Shown: piece by piece, positions 9,743 to 17,385 of the stretch
Layout: each line of letters opens with the position of its first letter
How positions within the stretch are numbered: the stretch's first letter is position 1
Assembly (NCBI GenBank): GCA_907163375.1
Contig: CAJQUW010015625.1
Location: 414,943-478,942 of the forward strand
Source: Prostheceraeus crozeri
Taxonomy: Eukaryota > Platyhelminthes > Polycladida > Euryleptidae
Direction of reading: 5' to 3'
DNA length: 64,000 bases
The notes under the pieces: model-generated
What the model was told of the DNA's origin: nothing
Seen by the model: only the letters and a program-made list of their open reading frames with translations
Database searches by the model: none
Program-made: the position numbers and the translations under genes

Positions 9743-10099
9743 ATGAAGACTTGGATTTTGGACTCTCTGCAATATATCAGAGTTGATCGTGATGGAAACG
9801 TGCATTTCAAAAATTCTCATGGTCATGCATCAAGAGGTATTACATTAACATGGCGACAATTTGTCAACCTCAATGATATCATGAGGGATTTGGAATATTT
9901 TGAAACATTAAGATTCATCTCCTTGGGTGATCAAGTTTGGCTTCAACATCACAGAAATGAAATTCAAATTTGCCATTCTCATTCCGCAAACTGTTTCTCA
10001 TTCCGCAAATACAATTGGGAGAAGTATAGAAGATACATACATCGCTCCATCATGACATTTATTCGTCGTGAGTTCATCGCCCTACTATGCAAATCTTAA
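9743..10099 (+). CDS. Small protein A of a tandem paralogue pair (possible PC4-like fold)
   Basis: 118 aa from ATG 9743. It is paralogous to the next ORF: both share a WxLDSLQ-type start, a DRDGNVHFK/DHDRNVYFK strand, a basic ALS/TLT helix entry (RGITLTWRQFVNLNDIM) and a final WEKYRR...RSI block. The GI-x-LT-x-xQF-x-x-L pattern recalls the PC4/p15 transcriptional coactivator, and placement next to a TBP-like gene fits, but similarity is faint. It begins the only rightward block in this half of the element. Alternative: unknown DNA-binding protein. Confidence 0.55.
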   Translation: MKTWILDSLQYIRVDRDGNVHFKNSHGHASRGITLTWRQFVNLNDIMRDLEYFETLRFISLGDQVWLQHHRNEIQICHSHSANCFSFRKYNWEKYRRYIHRSIMTFIRREFIALLCKS

Positions 10100-10121
10100 T
10101 CAGACATGACTACCACGCACC

Positions 10122-10676
10122 ATGAGTTGGAAATTAGATTCCCTACAACGTATTGAAACGGATCATGATCGAAACGTCTATTTCAAAGATTCAACTGGAA
10201 ATGTGGGAAGAGAGTTTGCTTTATCTTATCGTCATTTTCAATCTCTACATCATATCATGAAGGATTTGAAATACTTCTATATGAAAAGACATTCACGTAT
10301 TGGAAATCGCATCTGGTTGCGCGTCAACAAACGGCGAATTCAACTCTATCATTCCCAACTCCATACTAACTTCACATTTCATCAAGGTAGTTGGGAAAAG
10401 TATAAAAGGAAGGTATATCGCTCAATTTACTCATTTTTTCATCATGAAGCGCCATCGCTACACCATCGTCAACATTCTCCGTCGCTTCAGACGCTACACC
10501 AAAATCGATCTCACAACATTACACCAACACCTTCCAAACAGCAAGTATTACCCGGGCCGTCCTCAAATGTTAGTGGTGAAGATGAACAATTCACGGAATC
10601 TTCAACTCTTCCCAAATGGGACTGTACAGATTCTCGGCGCCCTTTCTCATTCATCGGGCAGTCAATGCGCTTATAG
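10122..10676 (+). CDS. Small protein B of a tandem paralogue pair, with an overprinted tail
   Basis: 184 aa from ATG 10122, 22 nt after protein A. Residues 1 to about 108 align with protein A (KLDSLQRI, NVYFKDS, RIGNRIWLR, SWEKYKRK). The remaining 75 residues have no counterpart in A, are Ser/Pro/His-rich and overlap the TBP-like N-half ORF in another frame. The tail is thus probably frame left open by overprinting rather than an independent domain. Role unknown; PC4-like is a weak suggestion. Confidence 0.55.
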   Translation: MSWKLDSLQRIETDHDRNVYFKDSTGNVGREFALSYRHFQSLHHIMKDLKYFYMKRHSRIGNRIWLRVNKRRIQLYHSQLHTNFTFHQGSWEKYKRKVYRSIYSFFHHEAPSLHHRQHSPSLQTLHQNRSHNITPTPSKQQVLPGPSSNVSGEDEQFTESSTLPKWDCTDSRRPFSFIGQSMRL

Positions 10677-10722
10677 CTACAAAGACTACTACGTCGGATA
10701 TGGAAGAGGGAGAGGTGTGTGA
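10444..10722 (+). CDS. TBP-like protein, first repeat (N-half)
   Basis: 92 aa from ATG 10444 to TGA 10720-10722. The segment YTIVNILRRF..., KIDLTTLHQHLPNSKYYPGR, QMLVVK and NLQLFPNGTVQILG follows the order of the first repeat of TATA-binding protein (strand, helix, Y-x-P-x-R, then F-x-x-G-x-V-x-x-x-G). It would contribute half of the DNA-binding saddle. Its stop overlaps the next start as TGATG (10720-10724), so the second half could be made by reinitiation or by a -1 shift. Whether the split is functional or a lesion cannot be told. It overlaps the tail of small protein B. Confidence 0.65.
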   Translation: MKRHRYTIVNILRRFRRYTKIDLTTLHQHLPNSKYYPGRPQMLVVKMNNSRNLQLFPNGTVQILGALSHSSGSQCAYSYKDYYVGYGRGRGV

Positions 10723-10988
10723 TGTCGAATCTGACTGTGGACAATATGGTGATCTCTACTCAATTGAATGAAAGTGTATCATTTTTGAAGATTCGTACCA
10801 GCAGTTACAATTTGTGTTATGAACCCGAACTTTTTCCTGCAGCTCTCATTAGTTGTTGGTTACCTGTGCATGTGTCAATCTTTCATAATAGTAAAGTGAT
10901 CATTACTGGACTAAAATCTCATGTACAAGCAAATGTGATCCTAGACTATCTCATCGAGTATGTGCGTACCCAGCGGATTGTAAAATAA
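10722..10988 (+). CDS. TBP-like protein, second repeat (C-half)
   Basis: 88 aa from ATG 10722. It contains VDNMVIST, then YEPELFPAALISCW, then VSIFHNSKVIITGLKSH, which is the signature layout of the second repeat of TATA-binding protein (YEPELFP is nearly diagnostic, and the phenylalanine strand and TG-x-K turn follow at the right spacing). The distance to the first repeat across the ORF junction equals that expected in a continuous TBP. The stop TAA is embedded in an AATAAA signal. In the cell it would act at TATA promoters in the nucleus or viral factory. Homology is firm; whether it is active is unknown. Confidence 0.8.
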   Translation: MSNLTVDNMVISTQLNESVSFLKIRTSSYNLCYEPELFPAALISCWLPVHVSIFHNSKVIITGLKSHVQANVILDYLIEYVRTQRIVK

Positions 10989-11014
10989 AAAACAATTTTT
11001 CCAACATGATGTTT

Positions 11015-11476
11015 TTATTTCAAATCATGATAGAACTTACAAATCATTTTTTCATTAGAGGATGGATTACATGAAAAGTTTTGAATAACAGATACAAATC
11101 GAGATACATGTAAACGTTTTAAGATGAAGTACAGTACAAAAGCACCACACGTTGATGAAAGTGGATGTTGTAGTATGCGTTCATTTCGCTGATATTGACG
11201 CGTATGTTTTCTCAACCACTGCTGTGTTGGTATATTTGGAGGTTGAGCAAGAGAGTCAAATAGTTCACCACGTCGGTCTTCTCCAATAAAGATCGCTTTC
11301 CAATGCTCACCGCCTAAATTCTGCGAATGAGTGTTTAGCACAATAAAGATGGGATAGTGATTTACTGCAGGTGGTAAGGTATCGAGCGAATAGACATTAT
11401 CGAAAGCTTTCAACGTCGCTTCGTCTGAATTACGCTGTACTTTAGTTTTAATATTGTCAGCAGTCAACCAACTCAT
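11015..11476 (-). CDS. Adenain-like maturation cysteine protease
   Basis: 153 aa. It cleaves capsid and core precursors during virion maturation in adenoviruses and is a core Polinton gene. Visible residues: H58 in GGEHWKAIFI, D74 in GELFDSLAQ, Q103 (oxyanion) and C110 in SSTCGAFV, the adenain order His-Asp-Gln-Cys. Length is at the short end for the family. Its ATG overlaps the capsid stop as TAATG (11474-11478), and it is the last gene of the pX-capsid-protease cluster. An AATAAA signal lies just downstream on this strand. No break is seen. Confidence 0.88.
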   Translation of the reverse strand: MSWLTADNIKTKVQRNSDEATLKAFDNVYSLDTLPPAVNHYPIFIVLNTHSQNLGGEHWKAIFIGEDRRGELFDSLAQPPNIPTQQWLRKHTRQYQRNERILQHPLSSTCGAFVLYFILKRLHVSRFVSVIQNFSCNPSSNEKMICKFYHDLK

Positions 11477-12753
11477 TAACGATTATACTGAAGAATCACG
11501 TCACGATACTTTGTAATTTCAATATTTGAATCGAAGACTGCATAAATTAATACATTGATCGTCTCAGGTAGTGTTCTTTTGAACGTCAAATCCAAACGAA
11601 TATTATGAGGCACGTTCGCTTGACGATAGGGTGCACTAATATCGCTGTCAGCAGTCAAATCAAATGCATAAATGGTATATCCACTCTTAAACTCTTTCAT
11701 AGTCAGTCCGTTGGTGTCATCCGTATTGTAAAAGCCAAAGACATCCATAAAATCAACATAACTGCGCATAAATTGATCCGAAGCAAAATCTGGTTTGTAG
11801 GGTGGACCAGGATGACTCACACCATTTACACGTAAAGCAATTTCACTTAACTGATTGTGTTTAAAATTGAAAGGATTCTTCTTTATATTACCATTAAATG
11901 CATCATTTTCAACCATTGCCACCATGAGGAGCTTCGGTGCTTCCGATGGAAAGAGGCCATCTTTCATGAAACTCTTTTGATCTTTCGGAATTGTAAAGGT
12001 GAGAAGCTTTGTATGCTGAATGGGGTAAATGGCATTTTGGCGGTTAAGACCTTCAGCATGCCCTCTAATGACACTTGGATTCGGTACTACTCGACGAATG
12101 TAAAGTGCAATATCTTCCACATGAATTCTAAGATTGTCAACTTTAGCAAATGCATTCAGCGCAAATTCAGGCTTATTCAATGTCAGCTTGAGTCGCATGC
12201 TGGTATTACAGAGTAAAAACTTTGACTGTCTAAAGAAGTCTAAATTCAGCGGACCATATAGCTGACATACTTTACTATCTTTAATCATAGCAGATCGCTT
12301 TACAAAGCCACTGTTTGTTTCAGCATCACATTTTCCTGCTTCATCTCTGTACCATCCCATGGCTTCCATATGACTTTTTTGTGCTGCTGGATGAAACTGT
12401 GATACATGATTGAAATATGATTTATAGGGATAATCACTTTCACCACCTTCCACCTGCTGCTCTCCAATCGTTAGAGAAACATCGCGAAGTAATGTAGTCA
12501 ATGGTAAATTGTTCAGTCCAACTTTATGTGTATCGTCAATAGCAGTTCCATCTGCTTGCTGAATTCTAAACCTCAAATCAACCATCGCATAACTCAAATC
12601 TATGTAGTCATCACTACCACCAGGAATAACAAATTCAATGGGGCCAGCATTCTCAGCTGTTCGAGGATGATAATCTACAATACTTGAACTAAGAATATCT
12701 GTCTGTATGGCTTGTTGATCAAACAAACAAAACCCGGAAGTTTTACACTCCAT
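11476..12753 (-). CDS. Major capsid protein (double jelly-roll, hexon-like)
   Basis: 425 aa from ATG 12753, the usual length of Polinton capsid proteins. It would form the pseudo-hexameric capsid shell. Recognisable features: the N-terminal region with FVIPGGSDDYIDLSYAMVDL (first jelly-roll strand pair), LLRDVSLTIGEQQVEGG, and the C-terminal KRTLPETINVLIYAVFDSNI. Its neighbours are as expected: the basic core protein 2 nt upstream and the protease overlapping its stop. The frame is intact although other genes of this element are broken, so capsid genes may be under longer selection or the decay is recent. Identity rests on motif order and synteny. Confidence 0.85.
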   Translation of the reverse strand: MECKTSGFCLFDQQAIQTDILSSSIVDYHPRTAENAGPIEFVIPGGSDDYIDLSYAMVDLRFRIQQADGTAIDDTHKVGLNNLPLTTLLRDVSLTIGEQQVEGGESDYPYKSYFNHVSQFHPAAQKSHMEAMGWYRDEAGKCDAETNSGFVKRSAMIKDSKVCQLYGPLNLDFFRQSKFLLCNTSMRLKLTLNKPEFALNAFAKVDNLRIHVEDIALYIRRVVPNPSVIRGHAEGLNRQNAIYPIQHTKLLTFTIPKDQKSFMKDGLFPSEAPKLLMVAMVENDAFNGNIKKNPFNFKHNQLSEIALRVNGVSHPGPPYKPDFASDQFMRSYVDFMDVFGFYNTDDTNGLTMKEFKSGYTIYAFDLTADSDISAPYRQANVPHNIRLDLTFKRTLPETINVLIYAVFDSNIEITKYRDVILQYNR

Positions 12754-12755
12754 GA

Positions 12756-13211
12756 TTAGAAGTTATGGCAGCGTCGTCGTTTAGCGCCTGATGAATGATT
12801 AGAGCCTCTGCGACGTTTGCGTGAATGCCTTTTGACTGAAGATCGCACCTTACCAGCTCCGCGATGTTTCCTCCTTCCTTTATTCATTCGTTTAGGCGAT
12901 TTCTTTCCTTGAGTAACACCAGCAAAGGTCTGCTTCAATGTTTTTAAACCGCGTTCCTTCCCACGATTCAACAAACTGCTCTTAAAACTTCTACCTCTGG
13001 AAAGATCACTAGCAACATCACCAGGAAAGCCAACGGCATTACTTAAAACATTTCGTTTTAAAGATCTACCGACATTGGATATGAGAGGTGCTACAACAGA
13101 TTTCAGTGCACCAAGTATGCTACCTCCACGTTGGCGGCGAGCGCCGCTGTAAATTTGTCCTCCACTACTTACATAGGAGGGTCGTGAATAAAATGAGGCA
13201 GTTGGATTCAT
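12756..13211 (-). CDS. Basic core protein (adenovirus pX/pVI-like)
   Basis: 151 aa, ending 2 nt before the capsid ATG. The N-terminus (GGQIYSGARRQRGGSILGALK) contains a Gly-Gly-type site followed by an amphipathic segment (LKSVVAPLISNVGRSLKRNVL). The rest is very rich in Arg and Lys (RKRRRGS; KRRRC), as in proteins that condense virion DNA or disrupt membranes. The RRQRGGS stretch is a plausible protease site. The assignment follows composition, position and the adintovirus layout rather than direct sequence similarity. Confidence 0.65.
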   Translation of the reverse strand: MNPTASFYSRPSYVSSGGQIYSGARRQRGGSILGALKSVVAPLISNVGRSLKRNVLSNAVGFPGDVASDLSRGRSFKSSLLNRGKERGLKTLKQTFAGVTQGKKSPKRMNKGRRKHRGAGKVRSSVKRHSRKRRRGSNHSSGAKRRRCHNF

Positions 13212-13252
13212 AGCTCAAACCCTAAACATTGTTAGTTACAACTTCGCATGAA

Positions 13253-14341
13253 TCACTGTTGATCACTTAGATGAAAGATATCGGCACGACGCATCCAAGA
13301 GTTCATACTTGAAGGATAACCAGTCCATTTAACAAGACACCATTCTTTACCTTGTCGTTTTTTACATCGAATGATTTTCTCTACCAAATATGTTTCACTT
13401 TCAGTGACTACCTCAATCTCATCGCGGTAAAAGCTACCCTCAATTTCTTCATTATCGTAATCTTTCAACTTGTAGGTGGTGGGAGAGTCTTTTTGATCAA
13501 TCCTTGATACTGTAAATACCTCCTCTGTCCAATTCGGAAGGTACCCTTTAGCAAAAACACTCTTCACTTTTGAGATACGAACTTTATCACCAATTTTCAC
13601 ATCACTTTTCACATGAGTGCGTTTACGTTGGAATGATTCGCGCACTTTATCTACATTGTCAGCATTTACATCTACTGGTCTGAGTCCAATAGAACGATGG
13701 ATAGAGTGATTGTAGGCATGGAGTGTATCTTGTAGAACCCTTGTCCAATTTTGTGTCAAGTTGGCAGTAAAATGTCGCCACAAGCGATTTTTTAATGTGC
13801 GATTAAAACGTTCAACGAGTGCAGCTTTATAGGCACTCTTTACACTAAACAACTCAATGTCATGCCTCTCAAATAATCTTCTCACATGCTGATTTTCAAA
13901 CTCTTTTCCTTGATCACTCTGAATTCATTTTGGAATGCGACCTTCTCGAAAAATTGTTTGGAATGCTTTTGCTACTCCTTTCCCTTCTTTAGCTTTTAAA
14001 GGTTGAGCCCACGCATAACGCGAGAAAATATCAATGACGGTTAAAATAAAATTATTGCCCGAGTTATGTTTTGAAATGGAGGCAACATCACACAAATCTG
14101 CTTGCCACTGTTCATCGATGTCATGAACAATATAATGGCGGGTGCGGTACTTCTTTTTCGCTTGTTTGTGGAGTGTATAGGTAGCCTGACCCTTTAACCA
14201 TCGTTTCACTTGTGATTCTGGAAGACCACTGGCTTTTCATAATTTCTTGATAGATGCAAATCCTGCCGGATGTTTTACATCATAATAGATTGACTTCAAA
14301 CGTTCAGTCGATGACGACTGACTCTTTTTCGTCCTTCTCAT
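13253..14341 (-). pseudogene. Polinton retroviral-type integrase with C-terminal chromodomain, broken by two nonsense codons
   Basis: Integrase inserts the element into the host genome. The gene runs leftward from about ATG 14341. The N-terminal zinc-binding part begins with YYDVKHPAGFASIKKL and is then cut by a stop at about 14,237-14,239. The rve core follows with the first Asp in QWQADLCDV, then a second stop at about 13,925 just before the second catalytic Asp. The Glu is in ALVERFNRTLK. The C-terminus has YLVEKIIRCKK...WCLVKWTGYPS...SW, a clear chromodomain that probably targets chromatin. The three open pieces are all in the same frame, so simple nonsense mutations explain the breaks. 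Confidence 0.88.
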
Positions 14342-14516
14342 CTTTTTTTCTTGCCTTTCTACATTTACAACAACTGCAGCATTTAGCTTTAGCGGTTTTG
14401 CGATCGTGTTCACATTGCTTAGGGGTTTCATTGCGAGAGCTGGCGCAGCAAGTGCAAGTGACAACGACATTCACCTCTGGCGGCTCATTACATGGCAAGC
14501 AACACATCTGCTTCAT
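14304..14516 (-). CDS. Small Cys-rich protein, 70 aa
   Basis: ATG 14516 lies immediately after the stop of the 230-aa gene. It has about a dozen Cys, in CLPC, CTCC and CCSCCKC clusters, then a charged tail. The ORF overlaps the integrase N-terminus in another frame. Zinc binding is likely from composition. It could be an upstream exon of the integrase, or a chance Cys-rich frame. No family recognised. Confidence 0.4.
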   Translation of the reverse strand: MKQMCCLPCNEPPEVNVVVTCTCCASSRNETPKQCEHDRKTAKAKCCSCCKCRKARKKDEKDEKESVVID

Positions 14517-14517
14517 A

Positions 14518-15210
14518 TTAATAGTCTGAGAACATGTATTTCTTGGGAGGAGGTGTTTTGCGTTTTCCTTTTACTAGTTTTAGTGGTGGCGTAGATCTAC
14601 GACGAGTTCTTCCTCTTGTTTGCTTATTGAGTGTGGGAGGGGATGTAGCAGGTGACGTCTTAAACCAATTTGTTGGCATTTTCATCGTCTGAAGCATTGG
14701 AGCAGTAGCCACTGTTGAATCAAGTTCTTTCAATGTCTCATTATTCAAAGCAAATTTTGGCACATTATGCTTTTTCAATAGTTTAAGAAAGTATGACCAA
14801 CCAGGTGGAACATAGCCCTGACGGCACTTTCTACGTGTCGCATGCGGAATCAAGTCTTCATAACGTGAAGCATCAATCACTTTATTTTCATCTGTAATGA
14901 TTTCTCCTCTATCATTTACATTGAGATGGGGTTCAATACTGTTGAAAAGAGATATGGCATGTGCGCGAGATGCTAAAGGTGTAGCAGTCGATACCGAGTC
15001 ACGCATCTTATTCTTCAAGCTTTTCAATTGCTCAACAGTTTCCGATTGTAATAATACAGCACGATGTGGATCTTTGATGTGAACATTTTGCTGATAATCT
15101 ATTTCTTTCCTATACATTTGATTTGCAAGAGGTTGCTTTACTTGCTGCATGACAGTCAATTGTACATATTCATCCTGAGGAATAACAATCATGCGAGAAT
15201 AAGAACTCAT
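14518..15210 (-). CDS. Conserved Polinton protein of unknown function, 230 aa
   Basis: The ATG overlaps the ATPase stop as ATGA (15,207-15,210). The product has IVIPQDEYVQL near the N-terminus, a coiled-coil-prone middle, and YEDLIPHATRRKC...PPGWSYFLKLLKKHNVPK, a block often seen in Polinton/adintovirus proteins beside the ATPase. The C-terminus is Pro/Arg/Lys-rich (RGRTRRRS; KGKRKTPPPKK), which suggests nucleic-acid or nuclear association. I cannot name its activity. Position and overlap point to late, virion-linked expression. Confidence 0.65.
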   Translation of the reverse strand: MSSYSRMIVIPQDEYVQLTVMQQVKQPLANQMYRKEIDYQQNVHIKDPHRAVLLQSETVEQLKSLKNKMRDSVSTATPLASRAHAISLFNSIEPHLNVNDRGEIITDENKVIDASRYEDLIPHATRRKCRQGYVPPGWSYFLKLLKKHNVPKFALNNETLKELDSTVATAPMLQTMKMPTNWFKTSPATSPPTLNKQTRGRTRRRSTPPLKLVKGKRKTPPPKKYMFSDY

Positions 15211-15824
15211 AGTTTGTAGATAATCATGGGAGTTTTCAAAATATCACTTTGAAATCTAAATTCTTCCGGACACTCTTGCGTAAAGTCAATGAATAAGTAA
15301 CCGTGTGGTTTTTCAGTAGCTGCTTGAAAAATTTCAATTAAGGCTTTTGATCCTCTGGGTGCAACTTGTCGCGCTAAAATTTCAAATTGACTTTTATCTC
15401 GCGGATTCTTGAAAACAGCATAATAGTGTGTATTCAGGTTTCGTGTACGAGCTTCTTTTCCATCAGGAAACAAATTTTGTGTGATATAGATGATAAAGCA
15501 CCTTTTATGATGTGCTGCGCGAGTGAACATATCTGTAACATCTTTTGAATTTTTACTTTCTTTTAATAAATCATCCAATACAACAACATCATTAGACTGA
15601 AGTTTATCCACTGCAATAATTCCTTCATGTCGAATAAAGTTGCGACTTTGCAATTCCTGAAACAGCGACGGTTGATAAATACCATAACACAAAATCACTC
15701 GATTGATAGGTTCCTTAAACAACTCTCTTCTTTTATCCAATAAATTCAGCGTGAAAACAGTTTTACCTGCATGAGATGGACCTGATACAGTCAGAACTTT
15801 ATCACATTGAAGTCTGAAATCCAT
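15207..15824 (-). CDS. Genome-packaging ATPase (FtsK/HerA superfamily, A32-like)
   Basis: Drives DNA into the capsid by ATP hydrolysis. Walker A is GPSHAGKT close to the N-terminus and Walker B is VVVLDDLL about 60 residues later. A downstream FIIYITQNLF strand carries the polar sensor expected in this family. I start at ATG 15824 because the family typically begins a few residues before Walker A; the frame stays open further upstream to about 15,872 without another ATG. About 205 aa, normal for Polintons. No lesion is seen. Confidence 0.88.
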   Translation of the reverse strand: MDFRLQCDKVLTVSGPSHAGKTVFTLNLLDKRRELFKEPINRVILCYGIYQPSLFQELQSRNFIRHEGIIAVDKLQSNDVVVLDDLLKESKNSKDVTDMFTRAAHHKRCFIIYITQNLFPDGKEARTRNLNTHYYAVFKNPRDKSQFEILARQVAPRGSKALIEIFQAATEKPHGYLFIDFTQECPEEFRFQSDILKTPMIIYKL

Positions 15825-15855
15825 TATAATACTTTGAGATTCAACATTTGCATAA

Positions 15856-16206
15856 TTAACGTCTAGAGCCACAGATATTACCCAATACGTTGCCCACGAT
15901 AGGAGCTAGCATCGGTAGTAACGCTGGAAGGAAACCGCCCTTTTGTGTTAGAGTTTCCCTCTTTCTTTGAAGGGTGACTTTAGGATTGGAGATGCAACGC
16001 AATTTCGTAGCATATCGCTTAAGTAACTTTCGTTGTTTTGGTGCTAATTTCTTCGTCCTCAACTTTCCGACATGAGAAATAATTTCACGAATGAATTTAT
16101 CGTTAGCATGTCGTATAGCATTGTATCGCTGATTTGCTTTCATTCGTCGGAGAGTTTGAATGGCTGAAGAAAACTTTGAAGACTTTTGACTTTTACGTTT
16201 CGCCAT
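15856..16206 (-). CDS. Basic protein with hydrophobic C-terminus (Polinton core/membrane-active protein)
   Basis: 116 aa, ATG 16206. About 90 residues of Lys/Arg-rich helix (RMKANQRYNAIRHANDKFIR) are followed by GGFLPALLPMLAPIVGNVLG, a Gly-rich hydrophobic segment after a QKGG site. This resembles the arrangement in many Polinton proteins next to the ATPase, where a protease could release a membrane-active peptide at the Gly-Gly site. Function is inferred; identity of the gene group is fairly secure from its position and shape. Confidence 0.65.
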   Translation of the reverse strand: MAKRKSQKSSKFSSAIQTLRRMKANQRYNAIRHANDKFIREIISHVGKLRTKKLAPKQRKLLKRYATKLRCISNPKVTLQRKRETLTQKGGFLPALLPMLAPIVGNVLGNICGSRR

Positions 16207-16257
16207 TTTCCGTGTTAGTCTTTGCTAAAACCTATCTTTACCACATTTGCATAGGTA

Positions 16258-16584
16258 CTAACTATTGCGGCATAAGTGGCACTCGAAATGAGCAGTATCA
16301 CAGTGGTTACATTTGCAAAGTTGAATGCAATTACGTATGAAACAGCGTTGACAAAAAGCATGCTTACATCTCTTGAAGATGCGCTTTTCATTTCTATCCT
16401 TTCGCTTACATACATCACAACACATAGTTTCACCGTTACTGGTAACGTCTATAGCAAGTCTTTTTGAAGATATGAATTTGCTAGCCTTTTCTAAATAATA
16501 GACGCATGTACAGAAGGAATATACTTCGAGAGTGAGCAGACATAGCTCGAAAACCAGTTGTGCTACAATCAAGTACCACTGCAT
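16258..16584 (-). CDS. Membrane-anchored RING-finger-like protein
   Basis: 108 aa from ATG 16584. Residues about 3-32 form a hydrophobic helix (YLIVAQLVFELCLLTLEVYS), so a signal anchor is likely. After a linker come CDVC, then FKRCKHAFCQRC, then CKCNHC and CHLC: a cysteine/histidine spacing like a RING (C3HC4-type) zinc finger. A RING of this type would act as an E3 ubiquitin ligase with the ring in the cytosol, possibly modulating host membrane proteins. The last pairs are tighter than the classic spacing, so a divergent zinc finger is also possible. Confidence 0.6.
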   Translation of the reverse strand: MQWYLIVAQLVFELCLLTLEVYSFCTCVYYLEKASKFISSKRLAIDVTSNGETMCCDVCKRKDRNEKRIFKRCKHAFCQRCFIRNCIQLCKCNHCDTAHFECHLCRNS

Positions 16585-16586
16585 TT

Positions 16587-16997
16587 TCAATTTTTCTTTA
16601 TAGAAAGTTGAATGTGAATATCTGAAATCGCTTCAATCACTAGACTGCTGCCATGATGGTTAAATGCGTTAAGACGTTCAGCAATTTTTATCATATGTCT
16701 TTTAAAAAATTCTTCGGGGTGATCTACCACTTCCATTGAATAAGAAGCAAAATGGAAAGAGCGACTTTCCACCTCTTCCTTTCCAAAATGACTAAACTTA
16801 ATTTTCGCAACTAATCGTGCCATGACAATGCTATCAGAGAATGTATTCATTAACTCTAGAAATAGAGTGCTAGCATCATCGACCACTGCTTCGATGTCGG
16901 TCTCATCTTTATGAAAATTTATCACATAATCTTGAACAGCTCCTTTTAAACTTTGCCTATGAAAATGTAATGTTCCGCAGTCGTTTGAGAAAGACAT
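16587..16997 (-). CDS. 136-aa protein resembling the polymerase pre-exonuclease domain
   Basis: ATG 16997; the stop lies 2 nt upstream of the RING gene ATG. The segment FFKRHMIKIAERLNAFNHHGSSLVIEAISDIHIQLS follows the same plan as the polymerase segment near FHIQCLKSNVDKFNQRDSAL...AIFKISLLE (helix, RxSxx, strand). I infer a free-standing paralogue of that domain, perhaps a DNA-binding or priming accessory. Function is not known. The ORF appears intact. Confidence 0.55.
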   Translation of the reverse strand: MSFSNDCGTLHFHRQSLKGAVQDYVINFHKDETDIEAVVDDASTLFLELMNTFSDSIVMARLVAKIKFSHFGKEEVESRSFHFASYSMEVVDHPEEFFKRHMIKIAERLNAFNHHGSSLVIEAISDIHIQLSIKKN

Positions 16998-17269
16998 GAT
17001 CGCCCTTTATCTAACCCATCCATTGCATGAAAAAAACTCTTCTGATAGTAACATTTATTGAATAACGGTAACAAGCATGCATTATAAATCAATGGTTTGA
17101 AACATATAAAATAGATACAGCTGGTAACTATCATACAGCGAGCAATGATGACCATACAGGACTTTGGCAGTGTTGAGGTAAGGAAAGAAGCATTGGTTAT
17201 GAACGTAGCTACTACAACGAACAGACAAAATAGGATCAGACAAATCCTTAAAACGTTTCGTGACTTCAT
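16946..17269 (-). CDS. Possible small membrane protein
   Basis: 107-aa frame from ATG 17269 with two or three hydrophobic stretches (ICLILFCLFVVVATFIT; IYFICFKPLIYN). It overlaps the 3' fragment of the broken exonuclease in another frame, so the hydrophobic character could be a by-product. Kept at low confidence because two of its neighbours also have membrane segments. Confidence 0.25.
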   Translation of the reverse strand: MKSRNVLRICLILFCLFVVVATFITNASFLTSTLPKSCMVIIARCMIVTSCIYFICFKPLIYNACLLPLFNKCYYQKSFFHAMDGLDKGRSCLSQTTAEHYIFIGKV

Positions 17270-17318
17270 GGTAGTGTTGATTCACTCTACTATCCCAAGG
17301 TGGGAGCAAAATGTCATC

Positions 17319-17356
17319 AATAAGTCAATAAGTCAATAAGTCAATAAATGTTTATT
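17319..17356. repeat. 8-bp tandem repeat (AGTCAATA) ending in a two-way polyadenylation signal
   Basis: Four consecutive AGTCAATA-type units run into AATAAATGTTTATT, which reads AATAAA on both strands. It sits at one edge of the sequence that interrupts the exonuclease gene. Confidence 0.7.
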
Positions 17357-17385
17357 TCCAAATACTTTGGGAAACATGGAAAAAT

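Noticed and set aside
10511..10744. 77-aa ORF antisense to the TBP-like genes
   Set aside because: Lies opposite two overlapping sense frames; no supporting feature.
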